DNA from: Aquariibacter sp964433315
Lineage (GTDB): Bacteria > Pseudomonadota > Gammaproteobacteria > Burkholderiales > Burkholderiaceae_C
NCBI GenBank assembly: GCA_964433315.1
Contig: CAYSQO010000001.1
Span: 61,150 to 125,149 of the forward strand
Reading direction: 5' to 3'
Length of the DNA stretch: 64,000 nucleotides
Positions 26,572 through 34,278 of this stretch are shown one piece after another. Position 1 is the stretch's first letter; every line of letters begins with the position of its first letter. A model generated the notes under the pieces. The model worked only from the letters and a program-made list of their open reading frames with translations. It did not search any database and had not been told where the DNA came from. The position numbers and the translations under genes are program-made.

Positions 26572-27825
26572 CTATGACACAGGTGGATCGCTCGGCTTGC
26601 CGCCCTTGCTGCGCATAACCGCGGACTGACCTAAATAGGCGCCGGCCGAGCGCAGGCGGGCATGGCCCGCGATACGGGCCACACGCAGACGCGCCTGGCG
26701 GTCGAGCTCCTGATCGACAGGCCCACCGCCACGCACCGGCGCGGGCGTGCCTGTCGTGTCCTGGTACTGGCCTTGAAGGTGGTCGTGCCGCGCCCCGTGC
26801 CCGGTGGTGCCGCTCTCGCGCTTTGTGAGGCCGAACTTTCGCAGCGCATAGTCCAGCCGACGGAGGTTGGACTTCAGGTCCCGATCCGGCGCCCCCATGT
26901 GTGCGTCATGGCCGCTGACCACGCTGCGGGCATGCGCGATCGCCGACTGCTGCTCCTCGGTGGCCAGCGGCAGCCAGCGCGCACGGCCTCCCTTGCCCTT
27001 CGTCCACAGATACCGATCCGCCTCCCGTTGCTCGTCGGGCAGGCCTGTCTCCTCGAACGGATGCACGTGGGCGTAGGGGCGGCACATCACCGACTCCTTG
27101 CGCCGCAGGCCGACCTTCACCATCAGGCGCATCGACGCGCCGATGCGGGCATCGTAGGCGGAGACCTGGGCCAGCAAGGCCTCCACGTCGATGCCGTTGC
27201 CGCTCCAGCTCTTGTCGCGCTGGGCGTTCTCGTGGCGCTCGTACTCGTCAGGCGTCAGGCCGTAGTGCTCGGGCCTGCGGATGAAACCCGGCTTGTTAAG
27301 CCACATCGCCAGGCCACGCAGAAAGCTCAGGTAGGTCTGGATCGTTCCCGGCGAAAGCTTCCGGCGCTGCCAGACCTTCACCATCGCCTGGACATGCCGC
27401 TGGCCCAGGTTGCGGGGATCGGGCGCCAGCTTGAAGCCGGCCTCGGTGTGCAGCTCGCGGAAGAAGCGTCGCAGGAAGTGGGCGCGCTCGTAGCGCGTCT
27501 TGTGCGACACGGTCTTCTCCAGCGCGGTGTGCAGCGGGTTGAACAGCTCGATCAGCACGTCCACCACACGGTTCACGGGCGTCCTGCCCGGCGGGTACAT
27601 GTCCAGCACCTGCTGGGGCGACTTGCCGGCCCAGTTCTGGCGGCGTGGCGAGTCCTGGCCATGCAAGCGGCCTGGGCTGGCCGAGGTCATCGAGGAGTTC
27701 CTGGAAGGGCGGGTGGATGAGGAGTGCAGGGTGGAGCCTTTGCGCGGGTCGTTGCGGCGGTCGTTGAGGGAGAGCGGTGCCTGCCGGCGGCGGCGCGAGG
27801 GTTGTGCACGGCGGATACGGGACAT
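26572..27825 (-). CDS. Island tyrosine integrase, C-terminus replaced by RIT sequence
   Basis: 417 residues as read now. An N-terminal basic region leads into a SAM-like domain (about 90-210, SHKTRYERAHFLRRFFRELHTEAG) and a catalytic domain with Arg in VKVGLRRKESVM, GHGARHDHLQGQY, and AGHARLRSAGAYL with the active Tyr. The Tyr codon (26635-26637) is the first codon of the RIT terminal repeat; the ~21 residues after it are all read from RIT DNA. The enzyme therefore keeps its nucleophile but has a foreign tail. The family is the 'integrase domain-containing protein' type common on integrative elements. The N-terminal ~70 residues and the start are less certain. Confidence 0.78.
   Translation of the reverse strand: MSRIRRAQPSRRRRQAPLSLNDRRNDPRKGSTLHSSSTRPSRNSSMTSASPGRLHGQDSPRRQNWAGKSPQQVLDMYPPGRTPVNRVVDVLIELFNPLHTALEKTVSHKTRYERAHFLRRFFRELHTEAGFKLAPDPRNLGQRHVQAMVKVWQRRKLSPGTIQTYLSFLRGLAMWLNKPGFIRRPEHYGLTPDEYERHENAQRDKSWSGNGIDVEALLAQVSAYDARIGASMRLMVKVGLRRKESVMCRPYAHVHPFEETGLPDEQREADRYLWTKGKGGRARWLPLATEEQQSAIAHARSVVSGHDAHMGAPDRDLKSNLRRLDYALRKFGLTKRESGTTGHGARHDHLQGQYQDTTGTPAPVRGGGPVDQELDRQARLRVARIAGHARLRSAGAYLGQSAVMRSKGGKPSDPPVS
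26609..26637 (-). repeat. RIT right terminal inverted repeat, 29 bp
   Basis: Exact reverse complement of 23100-23128. A related inner motif, GTTATGTGCAG, lies at 26551-26561 in inverted orientation, mirroring the left end. Confidence 0.92.
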
Positions 27826-29124
27826 GGTGGGCTTTCTGCAAGGTGGCGGACTGCCCGAACAGCGCGCCGGTGGATGAACGGTCGGGAGGACCGGAGTTGG
27901 AGGAATCCGTCTGGACATCCCCGGGGCCGATTCCTGGCAAGCCCACGGCGATGGAGATCGTGTGCAACGTCGGTGCGGCGGCCGATCTCTGCAGCGCCAC
28001 ACCCACCCATGGCTTTGCTGTCCGGGCTCCTCATGGTCTTCGGCGAGGGGCCTGGTCAGCTCGGTCAGACTTAAAAATGGAACACGTTGATCCAGGCCGT
28101 CTGCGCATTTCTGCGACGCGACGACAAGGGTGATGTCCACCCCGCTCGGGGCTGGGTGCGACATCGACGCCAGGGTCGAGCCCTGGGTCATTCGGTGGAT
28201 CAGGCCTGGTGTGCAGCGCCGGCCGCTCGCATGGGTCCACCCCTGACCGAGAGTCCAGGGCGGTGTCGAGTTGATGAGCGAGGGTCGTGCGGGGAGCCTC
28301 ATGGAGGCCATCACGCCGCGCGATGCGCGTCATGCGCGCGTGCTCAAGGGCTGGCGGGAACGGTGCGCGGCATCAGGTGCCGCCACGGGGTTCTGCTGCG
28401 CCGGTGCGCTTCTGGAGCGCCCAGCCGTCATCGCGGGGATGCGGCTGGCAAGGACCGGGCAGATCACTGCGGTGGTGGATGACTCGGCACGCTCGCGGCG
28501 TCGATCCTTCTGGAGGTCGAGGCCTGTCGCGCCACCCGTTCGGGACGGGAACTTCGGTTGAAGGCACGAGGCAGGTAACGACTGCGACGCCTGCAATGCT
28601 CGTCTTCTTCGAGAGGACGGAGCGGGCCAGGAGCCCTCGGGAGCCCACAGTGGAAACCGCGACGCCATCCACGGTCAAGGCCGCATGCGCAGCGCCCGCC
28701 GCAAGACCCCTGATCGAGCGGCCCTTGGGGCAGGCAGTTGACGGCGCGAGATTCGGCGGCAGGGCCCATCTAGCGTGGCAATGGCCCGGATCGCCAGCAA
28801 CGGCGCGGGGTTGACAGGCAAGGCTGCCGCCTCAGGTACCCCGACTGGGCCGGCACCGGCCTCGCTTGGCGGTGTGAGGCGCCGGCGTGCGCGCCGATGG
28901 ACGGGGTTGACGAGTGACTTTGCAGTGTGACCGTGGTGACACCACGCGGCCTCCTCGTCCGTTCGGTGTCATCCAAGGGGCAGTGCAGTGCTTCTGCAGT
29001 GCCAGCGCAGTGACACCGGGACGGATCCGATGTCGAAATCGCGCCTGCAGAGGCAGGTATCCGCGTGGAGGAACAGGGTCGGTCTGTCGATCCTGAGCAC
29101 TCTTTCGTTCACTCGGAGAACACC
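27826..29124. promoter_or_regulatory. Long divergent regulatory region between integrase and ParM operon
   Basis: About 1.3 kb without a convincing gene. It contains the third 23-bp repeat (28569-28591). Further on, 28915-29025 holds a cluster of GCAGTG and GTGACACC motifs, direct and inverted, 100-200 bases before the ParM start. This looks like a multi-site operator. The rest shows nothing I can name. Confidence 0.5.
28569..28591 (+). repeat. 23-bp island repeat, copy 3
   Basis: Identical to copies at 8229 and 11464, again between divergent genes (integrase and ParM operon). Confidence 0.8.
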
Positions 29125-30174
29125 ATGAACCTGATCGTGAGGGCGGTGGATGTCGGTTCCGGCAACACCAAGTTCGTCACCGGCACGGCAGACAGCGAGA
29201 TCCGCTGCGCGAGCTTCCCGTCGCTGGCCTACCCGTCCAGCAACGGACAACCACTCTGGCCCGGCGGCGATGGGGCCAAGACGATGTTCATCCCGGTCGG
29301 GTCGCTCTTCTATGAAGTCGGTCCCGAGGTCAGGCTCGCGGCCGACACCTTCCGGGCGACGCAGCTGCACGACGACTACATCGAGTCGCCGGAGTACATG
29401 GCGCTGCTGCGCGGTGCGCTGCGCTCGATGCGGCAGAGCCAGATCGACCTGCTGGTCGTCGGGCTTCCGGTGGCGCTGTTCGCGGTGAAGAAGACAGCCC
29501 TGGAGCGGGTCATGACGGGCGAGCACGATGTCGGCGGCGGCAGGAAGGTCAGTGTGGTGCGCACGCTGGCCGTTGCCCAGCCTCAGGGCGCGCTGGCCTT
29601 CTACGCGCACGCCCACGGCAAGCTGGGCGAGATCGCCAAGGAGCGCAGCCTAATCATCGATCCGGGTGCGAGAACCTTCGACTGGCTCGTCGCCCAGGGC
29701 ATGCGACTGGTGCAGAAGCAGAGCCACTCCGTGAATCGGGGTGTCGCCGACGTGCTGAAGCTGCTCGCCGCCGAGATCACCAAGGACATCGGCACGCCCT
29801 TCCGCGATCTGGACGCCATCGACATGGCGCTGCGGACCGGGAAGGCCCCGGTGATCTTCCAGAAGCCCTACGACCTCAAGCGGCTGCTGCCGCTGGCCGA
29901 GAGCGTGACGGAGCAGGCCGTGTCGAGCATGAAGGAGTGGATCGAGTCGCCGCACAGCCTGCAGAACATCATCCTCGTGGGCGGAGGCGCCTTCCTGTTC
30001 CGGAAGGCCGTGAAGTCGGCGTTTCCGCGCCACCGGATCCTCGAGATCAAGGAGCCTGTGTTCGCCAACGTGAGGGGATTCCAGTTGGCCGGGATGACCT
30101 ACGCGCGAACCGTGCTGGCGGCCGATCGCGACAGGTCGACCGCGGCCGAGCGCGCCGCAGGAGATGCCGCATGA
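29125..30174 (+). CDS. ParM/StbA-like actin-family protein
   Basis: 349 residues from the ATG at 29125 (GGAGAA four to five bases upstream). Actin-fold nucleotide motifs: phosphate 1 (AVDVGSGNTKFV, about 7-18), phosphate 2 (IIDPGARTFDWL, about 180-191) and the adenosine motif (IILVGGGAFLF, about 288-298). The family includes plasmid-segregation ParM and the PRTRC system D protein, which this resembles. It heads a five-gene operon with ATGA overlaps. Filament formation for segregating or stabilising the excised element is inferred. Confidence 0.8.
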   Translation: MNLIVRAVDVGSGNTKFVTGTADSEIRCASFPSLAYPSSNGQPLWPGGDGAKTMFIPVGSLFYEVGPEVRLAADTFRATQLHDDYIESPEYMALLRGALRSMRQSQIDLLVVGLPVALFAVKKTALERVMTGEHDVGGGRKVSVVRTLAVAQPQGALAFYAHAHGKLGEIAKERSLIIDPGARTFDWLVAQGMRLVQKQSHSVNRGVADVLKLLAAEITKDIGTPFRDLDAIDMALRTGKAPVIFQKPYDLKRLLPLAESVTEQAVSSMKEWIESPHSLQNIILVGGGAFLFRKAVKSAFPRHRILEIKEPVFANVRGFQLAGMTYARTVLAADRDRSTAAERAAGDAA

Positions 30175-30464
30175 CCGGCCCCACCAAGACCTCGGAGCCG
30201 CCGCGCATCCGGCTCGTGTTCCAGCTAGAGAGGGCGGAGCTGCCTCGTCTCTATGACGAACTCGCACGGTTCCACAAGGGCGTGAAGCGTGTCGGCAGGC
30301 TGCGCACGCTGGCCTACGAGGGACTGCTGGTCCAACAGGGCGTCTTGAAGCTCCCTGGGCAGGCATCCGGCGATGTGTCCGGGTCGATCGGTTTCGACGG
30401 CGACGGGGCGGAAGTCACGAACGGGCTCTTCGAGCCCGCGATCGACGGCCGGGATGGACCATGA
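30171..30464 (+). CDS. Small protein coupled to ParM, possible ParR-like partner
   Basis: 97 residues overlapping both neighbours by ATGA. The middle (LVFQLERAELPRLYDELARFHKGVKRVGRLRTLAYEGL) reads like a ribbon-helix-helix or short helical DNA-binding domain. This is the place where a ParR/StbB adaptor is expected. No family match is certain. Confidence 0.5.
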   Translation: MTGPTKTSEPPRIRLVFQLERAELPRLYDELARFHKGVKRVGRLRTLAYEGLLVQQGVLKLPGQASGDVSGSIGFDGDGAEVTNGLFEPAIDGRDGP

Positions 30465-30931
30465 GGAGTCGTGCGAGGTGCCGCCAGGGTAGGTCGGTAG
30501 GGGCCTCCGAGCTGGCGCAGATGGGCCGGTGCGAACGCCTGGTGGTTCTCGAATCCCTGCACGGCCCGCGTCGAAGCACTCCACAGGAAAAGGCGCGCCG
30601 GAAGGGCATTGCTGCCCATCTGCGCTTCGAACTGCAGGGTCGGCGCGCCACAGCGCCAGGCGAGAGGTCGACTCGACGACCGGGCGAGAGGTGCTTCATC
30701 GCCACGATGGTCTTCGGAGACGCATGGCAGACCCATGCGCTGCGTGACTTCAGGGACACGGTCCTGAGGCCACGGCCGTGGGGGCGACGCCTGGTGGCAG
30801 CCTACTATGCCGCCGGTCCGCGACTTTGCAGAGTGCTCCAGCGCTGCCCGCCGTTGCTGTGGATGACCAGGGGCACCCTGGGTTTCGTGGCGCATGGCTG
30901 GCGGCGATGGTCGGCGAGGCGTCGACCATGA
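30461..30931 (+). CDS. CFI-box protein of unknown function
   Basis: 156 residues. The C-terminal half has the conserved CFIATMVFGD motif followed by LRDFRDTVLRP and RLVAAYYAAGP, the 'CFI box' pattern seen at the ends of diverse proteins. The N-terminal half (MGRCERLVVLESLHG, then RRKGIAAHLRFE) resembles the N-terminal end of RecB/Cas4-type nucleases, which carries one iron-sulfur cysteine. The main nuclease motifs lie in the next gene. Overlaps at both ends are ATGA. It could be the second part of a split nuclease or a partner subunit. Confidence 0.5.
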   Translation: MRSRARCRQGRSVGASELAQMGRCERLVVLESLHGPRRSTPQEKARRKGIAAHLRFELQGRRATAPGERSTRRPGERCFIATMVFGDAWQTHALRDFRDTVLRPRPWGRRLVAAYYAAGPRLCRVLQRCPPLLWMTRGTLGFVAHGWRRWSARRRP

Positions 30932-31500
30932 GGTTCGAGCTGATGTGGCCGTGGGTGCTGCTCCTGGCTGTTGCCTTGGTGGTCACGTGGCACCTGGTCC
31001 GGCGGCACCGCGCACGCGTCGCGGAGCGGCGGGACCGACCGGCCGGGCTGCGGGACGCCGAACTGATCTGCGTGGAGTCGCAGTTCAGGTCGAAGAGCCG
31101 CTGGCCCATCGTGGCAAGGGTGGACAGGGCCTATCAACTGCCGAGCGGTCTGGTCGTGCTGGTTGAACTGAAGACGCGGTCGACTGCGGCGGTGAGGGCG
31201 TCGGATGTCATCCAGCTCTCGGCGCAGCGGGTGGCTGTGGAGGATGAACTGCGTGTCCAGGTGTCTGACGAGGCGTTCGTGATCTTTCCTGGTCGGCACT
31301 CAGCGCCGCCGACCTCACGAGCGGTCCGCTTGATGTCGCGGGAGCAAATCGAAGCCGTTGCAGCGAGGCGCCTTCGACTGATCGATGGACTCGATCGCCC
31401 GCAGTGGCCCGACAGCGAGCATGTTTGTCACGGCTGTGGGCAGCGAGCGGCCTGCGGCGCCGCTGGCGAGCGCCTGGCGGGTGCGGTCCGGAGGCGCTAG
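30928..31500 (+). CDS. Membrane-anchored Cas4/RecB-like nuclease
   Basis: 190 residues. An N-terminal membrane helix (MWPWVLLLAVALVVTWHLV) is followed by a PD-(D/E)XK core: Asp in VARVDRAY, ELK in VVLVELKTR, and Gln in IQLSAQRVAVED. Cysteine placement (one in LICVES, then CHGCGQRAAC, i.e. C-x2-C-x5-C) matches the iron-sulfur ligands of Cas4 and AddB-type nucleases. It would act on DNA at the inner membrane, which is unusual. It is the fourth gene of the ParM operon. Confidence 0.62.
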   Translation: MRFELMWPWVLLLAVALVVTWHLVRRHRARVAERRDRPAGLRDAELICVESQFRSKSRWPIVARVDRAYQLPSGLVVLVELKTRSTAAVRASDVIQLSAQRVAVEDELRVQVSDEAFVIFPGRHSAPPTSRAVRLMSREQIEAVAARRLRLIDGLDRPQWPDSEHVCHGCGQRAACGAAGERLAGAVRRR

Positions 31501-31501
31501 A

Positions 31502-32029
31502 ATGTCCAAAATATTCGACAAGTCTTCAGGCCAAGCTGTGGACCTCTCCAACCTGGGCACCATCATCCGCGAGCGGCGCGAGGCGCTGGGACTGACGCAG
31601 TCCCGGCTTGCGCAGCTGAGCGGGCTTTCGCGGCAGACGCTGGTCGGCCTGGAAGCGGGCGCCCTGAGCGACCTGGGATTCAACCGGGTCGCCCAGGTGC
31701 TGGCAGTGCTGGGGCTGGACCTCGATCCGCCCAGCCAGGCAGCGCGCGCCCGGAAGCGGGGACTGTGGATGGCGGCGAAGAACGCCAGCGTGAGCTACGT
31801 CCAGGAGGTGCCGCCCGACACGCTCGGTCACGCGCTGGTCAGCGGCAGCGTACCGAAGGGCTACGCAGCCCACCTGACGCACCTGCTTGACGAGGCGCCG
31901 GTGCCACTCGTGGTGATGGCCGTCGAGGAAGCCGCCGCTAGCAAGGGCGTTGCACCCAAGGCCGTATGGCGGAACGTCGCGAAGATCGCCAGGTCTCTGG
32001 CTGTGCAGCGGCAGAGCTTATGGGTATGA
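31502..32029 (+). CDS. XRE-family regulator
   Basis: 175 residues. An N-terminal XRE helix-turn-helix (about 18-70, LGTIIRERREALGLTQSRLAQLSGLSRQTLVGLE) is followed by a C-terminal domain of unknown fold ending in VWRNVAKIARSL. ATG is one base after the nuclease stop. As last gene of the ParM operon it is a candidate for the protein that binds the shared operator motifs. Confidence 0.72.
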   Translation: MSKIFDKSSGQAVDLSNLGTIIRERREALGLTQSRLAQLSGLSRQTLVGLEAGALSDLGFNRVAQVLAVLGLDLDPPSQAARARKRGLWMAAKNASVSYVQEVPPDTLGHALVSGSVPKGYAAHLTHLLDEAPVPLVVMAVEEAAASKGVAPKAVWRNVAKIARSLAVQRQSLWV

Positions 32030-32224
32030 GTGTCCGGCGGCGCCCCATGGACGGACTGATCTGGGTACTCAGTCTTGCCCCGAGGAGCCCATCCGGCTGT
32101 GTCAAAGCCAGCAGACTTGGCTTCCAGGTTCGTGACTTCGGTGGCCTGGCGAAGCGACCATCTGGGTGCCAACCCGGTCTTGACATGGTGCCCCGGTAAA
32201 CTGCGAACAGGCCAATTGCTCGCC

Positions 32225-32665
32225 ATGAAGCGTCGATACGCCCAGTTCAATCCCAAGCGAAGGCTGATTACGCCTGCGCAGGCGCAAGCTCGCGCGGATG
32301 AACTAAAGGCTCTTGCTGCACGTGCACGTTACGGCGGCAACCCGGAGCACAAGAAGAACCCGGGTGACTTCGGTCTGACCCCGCCCTCTGATCCTCGACA
32401 AGGCAAGTCGTTGTGTGATGCTGCCAAGGTATTCAGACGTGCCGATGCCGAGGCAATCCTCAAGGGAGGTCTTGAGCGTGGCACCGTCAGCGACAGGATG
32501 GAGGGTGAGTGGCCGAAGAACGTTTGGTCAGTCACTGAAGATGGCATCGCGATGGAGGCCCAGCTAGAGAACGCTGAACTTGGGTCGTATCACGGCTATC
32601 CCATGCCCGAGACGGATCCTCTGTCCCAGGAAGTACTTCGTCGGTGGGCACGTGTCGATGGCTGA
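32225..32665 (+). CDS. Unrecognised protein paired with an ImmA-like gene, 146 aa
   Basis: A basic N-terminus (MKRRYAQFNPKRR) precedes a well-conserved-looking core: HKKNPGDFGLTPPSDPR, SLCDAAKVF, AILKGGLERGTVS, then NVWSVTEDGIAMEAQLENAELGSYHGYPMPETDP. No known fold is identified; the polar, motif-rich C-terminal half could be an enzyme active site or toxin. It overlaps the next gene by eight bases, so they are translated as a unit. Base composition is lower in GC than its neighbours, suggesting transfer. Confidence 0.6.
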   Translation: MKRRYAQFNPKRRLITPAQAQARADELKALAARARYGGNPEHKKNPGDFGLTPPSDPRQGKSLCDAAKVFRRADAEAILKGGLERGTVSDRMEGEWPKNVWSVTEDGIAMEAQLENAELGSYHGYPMPETDPLSQEVLRRWARVDG

Positions 32666-33977
32666 GTTCCGCATCAACGCGAAGTGGATGGCCTCGGCTT
32701 CTGGTGAGCCAGAGGTGCGAGCGACGGCTGCGCTCGTCGACATGTATGTCGATGGTGTTTGCTTGACTCGGAACCAGGACATCTGGGCCGAGACGGTACG
32801 AGATAACGTGTTTGTGTCGGCCTACCCGCTGGCCATGTGGTTTGCGGCATCGTGGTGGCGGCTGAACTACGAGCCGCTGCCGGCTCAACAGCCTGGCCAC
32901 GACTGGCGCATGGTCCACGAGCTTGGCGCAGCGAACCACGGGTTTGTCTGGCCGCGCGTCATCTTCGTCCCTGACGGCGAGTCGATCCACCTGTGGGCTG
33001 CTGCGTCGTTGACACCTGATCAATCGGTGCAGTACCTGCAGTCACTGGAGGTGCCGAGGCTGCTTCCTTTGGGCGACTTCCAGCAGGGTGTTCAGCGCTT
33101 CTTGCACAGCGTGCTTGCTCGACTTGACGCCAAGGACCTTGCGGGATCTGACCTTGCTCAGCTTTGGGGAGTGCTACAGGAAGACCTCGCCGATCCGGAG
33201 GCAGTTCGCCGAAGGAAGCTGGAAGCCGAACTGGGCTTCGACCCCGAAGAGTGTCCGGAGGATGCGCTGGACGCTGCGCTGCTTTGGGAGCAGAAGGTTG
33301 GAGACGAGGCTCTCACTGAGTTGGCTCCAGCCATCGCATCGTCAGGGGGCAGTCCTGATCTAACCTCCCTTTCGCAGCTCGAAATGGGAGATGGGGTTGT
33401 CGGAACTCCCACTGTTTCGCCCCACGCCATTGATCACCTCGATCACGGTGCGCCTTGGGAACGGGCCGTCCACGATGCGCGTGCCCTGCGCCGGGCGCTG
33501 GGCAACATCGGAGAACCACTGTCCAGCAGGACGTTGTTTGACCTCTTGGGCCTGCCCGTGGCAGATCGGGGACATCTGAGCGTGCCTGACGGCCGGGCCC
33601 CTGTTGCGGTTGCAATCCCCTTGGATGGGCAACGGATGAAGTTCGTCCCTCGCCGGCGCAATCCCGTAGGGCAGCGATTCGAGTTCGCGCGTTTCCTGGG
33701 CGAGTACCTGCGTTTTCCGGGGGATCGGAAGGGTTGGCTGGCTTCGACTGATCTGGCTACCTCGCGCCAGAAGTATCAACGCGCCTTCGCCGCTGAGTTC
33801 TTGTGCCCGCTTGATTCGCTCACGTCGTTCTTGGGCGGTGACTTCTCGTCTTATGCAATCGATGAAGCAGCCGACAAGTTCGAGGTCAGCGAGCAGGTAG
33901 TGACCAACCTGCTGCTCAACAACGGGTACATCCATCACCACTGGTCAAGGGGCCTGCCGTATCGGGTGGCAGCCTAG
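32658..33977 (+). CDS. ImmA/IrrE-like protein lacking the metallopeptidase motif
   Basis: 439 residues. The last ~110 residues match the ImmA/IrrE family (RQKYQRAFAAEFLCPLDSL, then YAIDEAADKFEVSEQVVTNLLLNNGYI). Where the zinc motif HExxH should be (about residue 355) the sequence reads RFEFARFLGEYL, so both histidines are gone. The N-terminal ~280 residues match nothing I can name. A metal-free ImmA relative overlapping a small unknown protein is a toxin-antitoxin-like or defence-like arrangement. Function inferred only. Confidence 0.65.
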   Translation: MAEFRINAKWMASASGEPEVRATAALVDMYVDGVCLTRNQDIWAETVRDNVFVSAYPLAMWFAASWWRLNYEPLPAQQPGHDWRMVHELGAANHGFVWPRVIFVPDGESIHLWAAASLTPDQSVQYLQSLEVPRLLPLGDFQQGVQRFLHSVLARLDAKDLAGSDLAQLWGVLQEDLADPEAVRRRKLEAELGFDPEECPEDALDAALLWEQKVGDEALTELAPAIASSGGSPDLTSLSQLEMGDGVVGTPTVSPHAIDHLDHGAPWERAVHDARALRRALGNIGEPLSSRTLFDLLGLPVADRGHLSVPDGRAPVAVAIPLDGQRMKFVPRRRNPVGQRFEFARFLGEYLRFPGDRKGWLASTDLATSRQKYQRAFAAEFLCPLDSLTSFLGGDFSSYAIDEAADKFEVSEQVVTNLLLNNGYIHHHWSRGLPYRVAA

Positions 33978-34146
33978 AGAGATGGCGCTTCTGCTTGGAG
34001 TTGATGGCAGTCGGCTCCACGGCCACAATCTGGACTCTGAAGGTCTCAGGACATCCCGGTTAGGGTAGGGGAACAGGTGGGGGAACGAATCGATCGCTTC
34101 CGCAGTTTTTCCCAATGAGATCAACAGCTTAGGTCGCCGTTTTGTA

Positions 34147-34165
34147 TCCCATCAGCCACCCCACC
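34147..34165 (+). repeat. Left att-like direct repeat
   Basis: TCCCATCAGCCACCCCACC, identical to 48108-48126, located 114 bases before the integrase start. Confidence 0.8.
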
Positions 34166-34187
34166 GAATGCCGTTAGCGCACGCAAG

Positions 34188-34213
34188 GCCTTGATTCCCT
34201 ACGGAATCAAGGC
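34188..34213 (+). terminator. Rho-independent terminator beside left att
   Basis: GCCTTGATTCC (34188-34198), loop of four, GGAATCAAGGC (34203-34213), then TTTGTTG. Eleven perfect pairs. Confidence 0.75.
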
Positions 34214-34278
34214 TTTGTTGCTTCTAGGCTAAACAGCGGTTGCAACACGGTCTGTCACACAACCTTGTGGAACAGACC

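Larger units (their letters stand above)
23100..26637. mobile_element. RIT (recombinase in trio) element
   Basis: Three adjacent, overlapping tyrosine recombinase genes on one strand lie between perfect 29-bp inverted repeats. This is the known organisation of RIT elements. The element is complete in its genes and both ends. It lies in the 3' end of the island integrase gene at 26572-27825, whose catalytic tyrosine codon (26635-26637) is the outermost codon of the right repeat. Confidence 0.9.
6460..32029. mobile_element. Island of integrative-element origin (edges uncertain)
   Basis: The block groups genes typical of betaproteobacterial integrative elements: RadC, DUF5983-type, ParB-like, a tyrosine integrase, and ParM with an XRE regulator. 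It also holds many small unassigned genes, a defence cargo and an inserted RIT element. Shared regulatory motifs (a 23-bp repeat in three promoters, related leaders) tie both halves together. No conjugation or relaxase genes are present and I found no attachment-site repeats, so it is either a partial element or one arm of a larger one. The left edge is placed at an orphan leader sequence; the right edge after the XRE gene is a guess. Confidence 0.55.
33978..34278. other. Intergenic region with left attachment site
   Basis: No gene. It holds the left 19-bp att-like repeat (34147-34165) and a strong hairpin (34188-34213), then leads into the integrase. Confidence 0.6.

Noticed and set aside
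28271..28561. Plus-strand frame of 96 codons between integrase and ParM genes
   Set aside because: No protein-like pattern or ribosome-binding site; it ends at the 23-bp repeat and lies in the regulatory region.
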